Source: an uncultured Lachnospiraceae bacterium
GTDB taxonomy: Bacteria > Bacillota > Clostridia > Lachnospirales > Lachnospiraceae
Assembly: GCA_902772565.1 (NCBI GenBank)
Contig: CACYBJ010000189.1
Coordinates: 1-6,844, forward strand
DNA length: 6,844 nt
Reading direction: 5' to 3'
A program made the translations under genes and the position numbers. Within the stretch, counting starts at the first letter, position 1; every line of letters begins with the position of its first letter. Shown here in pieces: positions 5,771 to 6,844 of the stretch. The notes under the pieces are model-generated. The model saw only the letters and a program-made list of their open reading frames with translations, searched no databases and was not told the origin of the DNA.

Positions 5771-6588
5771 TATTCAGCCCTCCTTTTCTCGCTGCCCGTT
5801 GTATGAGTTGGCTTGCCTGATTTTGAAACCTTCTTCTTGGTCTTCTTTTTCTTGCCCTTGCCGTTTACTTCCGTATCCATGGATTCGTCGTAAGGGATGG
5901 ATGCAAGAGTTGAAAGGCCCAAGAAACGCTCAACGTCATCCGGAGTCTTAATGGTATCATCAAGGATGTATTTGAGAATCAGAATTGCTGATGCAATAAA
6001 CGCACCGATGAGTCCGCCGAGTATAAGGTACTTCGGTCTGTTGGGGCTTACCGGGGCGGATGAAATATCTGCCTTGTCAATCACGTTAACCGCTTCGATA
6101 TCGGTTACTTCTTTGATCTGCTCGGAAGCTGCCATTCTGGTGGCATCTGCAATATCCTGAGCACGCATAGGGTTGGAATCAAGAACGCTGATGGTAATGA
6201 TTCGTGTGTCTTCATCGGAAGATGCGGACACGCGGGACGCAAGACCGCCGGCAGTGATGCCCTTCATGTCAGGGTACACTTCACTTAAGCGAAGGTTAGC
6301 GATTACCTGGTTCATTACGGTCTGGCTTGTAACAAGCTTTACGTAGTCAGATGTAAGCAGACGGCCCGTCTGAAGATCGGCGTAGCTTACGGTATTTTCC
6401 TCATTGCTGCTTTTGGTCAGAACATAGATACTTGTAGATGAGCGATACTTCGGCGTTACGAACTCGCTGCTGTACAGATAGAACAGCAGACCGCCGAAGA
6501 TACCCGCAAGACAGATAAGGAGAATGTTGTGGAGCAGAAGCCCGAAAATCTCCCCAAGGTCTATTGTTACTTCTTCTTTTTCGTTCAT
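5770..6588 (-). CDS. cpsC: Wzz/CpsC-type polysaccharide chain-length and kinase-activating membrane protein
   Basis: This 272-residue inner-membrane protein sets polysaccharide chain length and activates the cognate kinase. Residues 17-39 form the first membrane segment after a short cytoplasmic start. An extracellular domain follows with KYRSSTSIYV and a long helical part. PVSPNRP at 179-185 is the proline motif before the second membrane segment (187-209). The cytoplasmic part begins DDTIKTPDDVERFLGL and contains LASIPYDES, then a strongly basic tail (243-259, ten lysines). I chose ATG 6588 because AAGGGGAGT sits six to seven bases upstream. An in-frame GTG at 6630 would add 14 residues but lies inside a hairpin and has no good ribosome binding site. 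The stop overlaps the kinase start by one base (TAATG). Confidence 0.92.
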   Translation of the reverse strand: MNEKEEVTIDLGEIFGLLLHNILLICLAGIFGGLLFYLYSSEFVTPKYRSSTSIYVLTKSSNEENTVSYADLQTGRLLTSDYVKLVTSQTVMNQVIANLRLSEVYPDMKGITAGGLASRVSASSDEDTRIITISVLDSNPMRAQDIADATRMAASEQIKEVTDIEAVNVIDKADISSAPVSPNRPKYLILGGLIGAFIASAILILKYILDDTIKTPDDVERFLGLSTLASIPYDESMDTEVNGKGKKKKTKKKVSKSGKPTHTTGSEKRRAE

Positions 6589-6609
6589 TTGACTCCCCTT
6601 TTCTTGAGA

Positions 6610-6646
6610 GCCACGCCATTCAAAGTCCACTTCGTGGAGGCGTGGC
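6610..6646 (-). promoter_or_regulatory. Bulged hairpin just upstream of the cpsC ribosome binding site
   Basis: Outer arms GCCACGCC (6610-6617) and GGCGTGGC (6639-6646) are perfect eight-base complements. Inner arms TCCAC (6626-6630) and GTGGA (6634-6638) close a three-base loop, leaving an eight-base bulge (6618-6625). The stem ends about 10 bases before the AAGGGGAG site of cpsC. It could affect translation or act as a recognition element. It is not a classical terminator. Confidence 0.5.
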
Positions 6647-6658
6647 CTACGTGCTGCG

Positions 6659-6677
6659 AAGTTTTCATAGAAAACTT
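6659..6677. repeat. Perfect 8-bp inverted repeat
   Basis: AAGTTTTC (6659-6666) and GAAAACTT (6670-6677) are perfect complements around ATA. No T tract follows on either strand. It overlaps the candidate -10 at 6679-6674, so it could be an operator or an RNA hairpin in the leader. Confidence 0.5.
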
Positions 6678-6709
6678 TACACCACCTTAATTACTTTATG
6701 AACTCAGGC

Positions 6710-6728
6710 GACGGCGACAGCTGCCGTC
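6710..6728. repeat. 6-bp inverted repeat after the upstream gene
   Basis: GACGGC (6710-6715) and GCCGTC (6723-6728) pair around a seven-base loop, 20 bp after the stop of the partial upstream gene. GC-rich but without a T tract on the minus strand, so it is at best a weak processing or pausing hairpin. Confidence 0.35.
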
Positions 6729-6748
6729 AATCGCTCTATTCCATCAGG

Positions 6749-6844
6749 TTAATCGAGATAGATGTCGTTTATTATGCACTCAGGATTTTCTGTGAAGATC
6801 CTGTCGGCATATTCCGCGCCGATCTTTTTGGCCACCCACCTGTA
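6749..6844 (-). CDS. C-terminal end of a probable CpsB/CapC-type PHP tyrosine phosphatase (partial)
   Basis: Thirty-one codons and a TAA are visible; the gene starts beyond the right edge. The peptide reads YRWVAKKIGAEYADRIF, then TENPECIINDIYLD. A C-terminal helix with a G-x-EYA core followed by (T/E)NP and I-I-N resembles the ending of manganese-dependent PHP-domain phosphatases that dephosphorylate CpsD-type kinases. The resemblance is from memory of the family, and no catalytic residue is in view. Position supports it, since such a phosphatase commonly precedes cpsC and cpsD. It could also be another polysaccharide-locus protein. Confidence 0.55.
   Translation of the reverse strand, partial: YRWVAKKIGAEYADRIFTENPECIINDIYLD

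Larger units (their letters stand above)
6589..6748 (-). other. Intergenic leader before cpsC with three inverted repeats
   Basis: The 160-bp gap between the probable cpsB stop and the cpsC start has no convincing gene but three stems in series: gacggc/gccgtc (6710-6728), AAGTTTTC/GAAAACTT (6659-6677), and GCCACGCC/GGCGTGGC enclosing TCCAC/GTGGA (6610-6646). None is followed by a T tract on the minus strand. A weak promoter is possible (TTCATA 6702-6697, 17 bases, TAAAGT 6679-6674, each four of six matches). The gap is long for an otherwise tightly overlapping gene set, which suggests regulation here. Confidence 0.5.

Noticed and set aside
6586..6630. GTG at 6630 as an upstream start of the CpsC-like protein
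   Set aside because: It lies within the 6610-6646 hairpin and has no good ribosome binding site, whereas ATG 6588 has AAGGGGAGT at proper spacing and gives a normal family N-terminus.

Overview
The window looks like a chromosomal segment of a Gram-positive, low-to-mid GC Bacillota, probably a clostridial (Lachnospiraceae-like) species. I infer this from the strong AGGAGG-type ribosome binding sites, the lipoprotein-anchored solute-binding protein, and an exopolysaccharide tyrosine-kinase system split into separate membrane and kinase proteins. The species itself cannot be read from the sequence. Every credible gene lies on the minus strand, so transcription runs from high to low coordinates.

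Region 1 (about 6844 to 4641) is the end of a capsule/exopolysaccharide regulatory module. It contains the last 31 codons of a probable CpsB-type tyrosine phosphatase. A 160-bp gap with three inverted repeats follows. Then come a Wzz/CpsC-type chain-length protein, a CpsD-type tyrosine autokinase with a C-terminal run of six (R/K)YYG repeats, and a 111-residue membrane-anchored protein with an Ig-like (DUF5011-type) domain. The last three genes are joined by two identical TAATG stop/start overlaps and end at a clear intrinsic terminator (4641-4668).

Region 2 (about 4577 to 1) is a separate peptide-type ABC importer operon. A near-consensus promoter (TTGACT, 17 bp, TATTAT) drives a family 5 solute-binding lipoprotein. 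A 145-bp gap with a strong GC hairpin and a CACGTG-containing inverted repeat precedes an OppB/DppB permease. That gene overlaps by ATGA with an unusual fused gene encoding an OppC/DppC permease and an OppD/DppD ATPase in one uninterrupted frame. The fused gene runs off the window at position 1, and a partner OppF/DppF ATPase would be expected beyond it.

The most unusual features are a 36-residue hexad-repeat insertion between the Q-loop and signature motif of the fused ATPase, a possible internal translation start that could release the ATPase as a separate protein, the tyrosine-repeat tail of the kinase, and the small Ig-like protein coupled to the kinase gene. I saw no rRNA, tRNA, CRISPR array, insertion sequence or phage gene.
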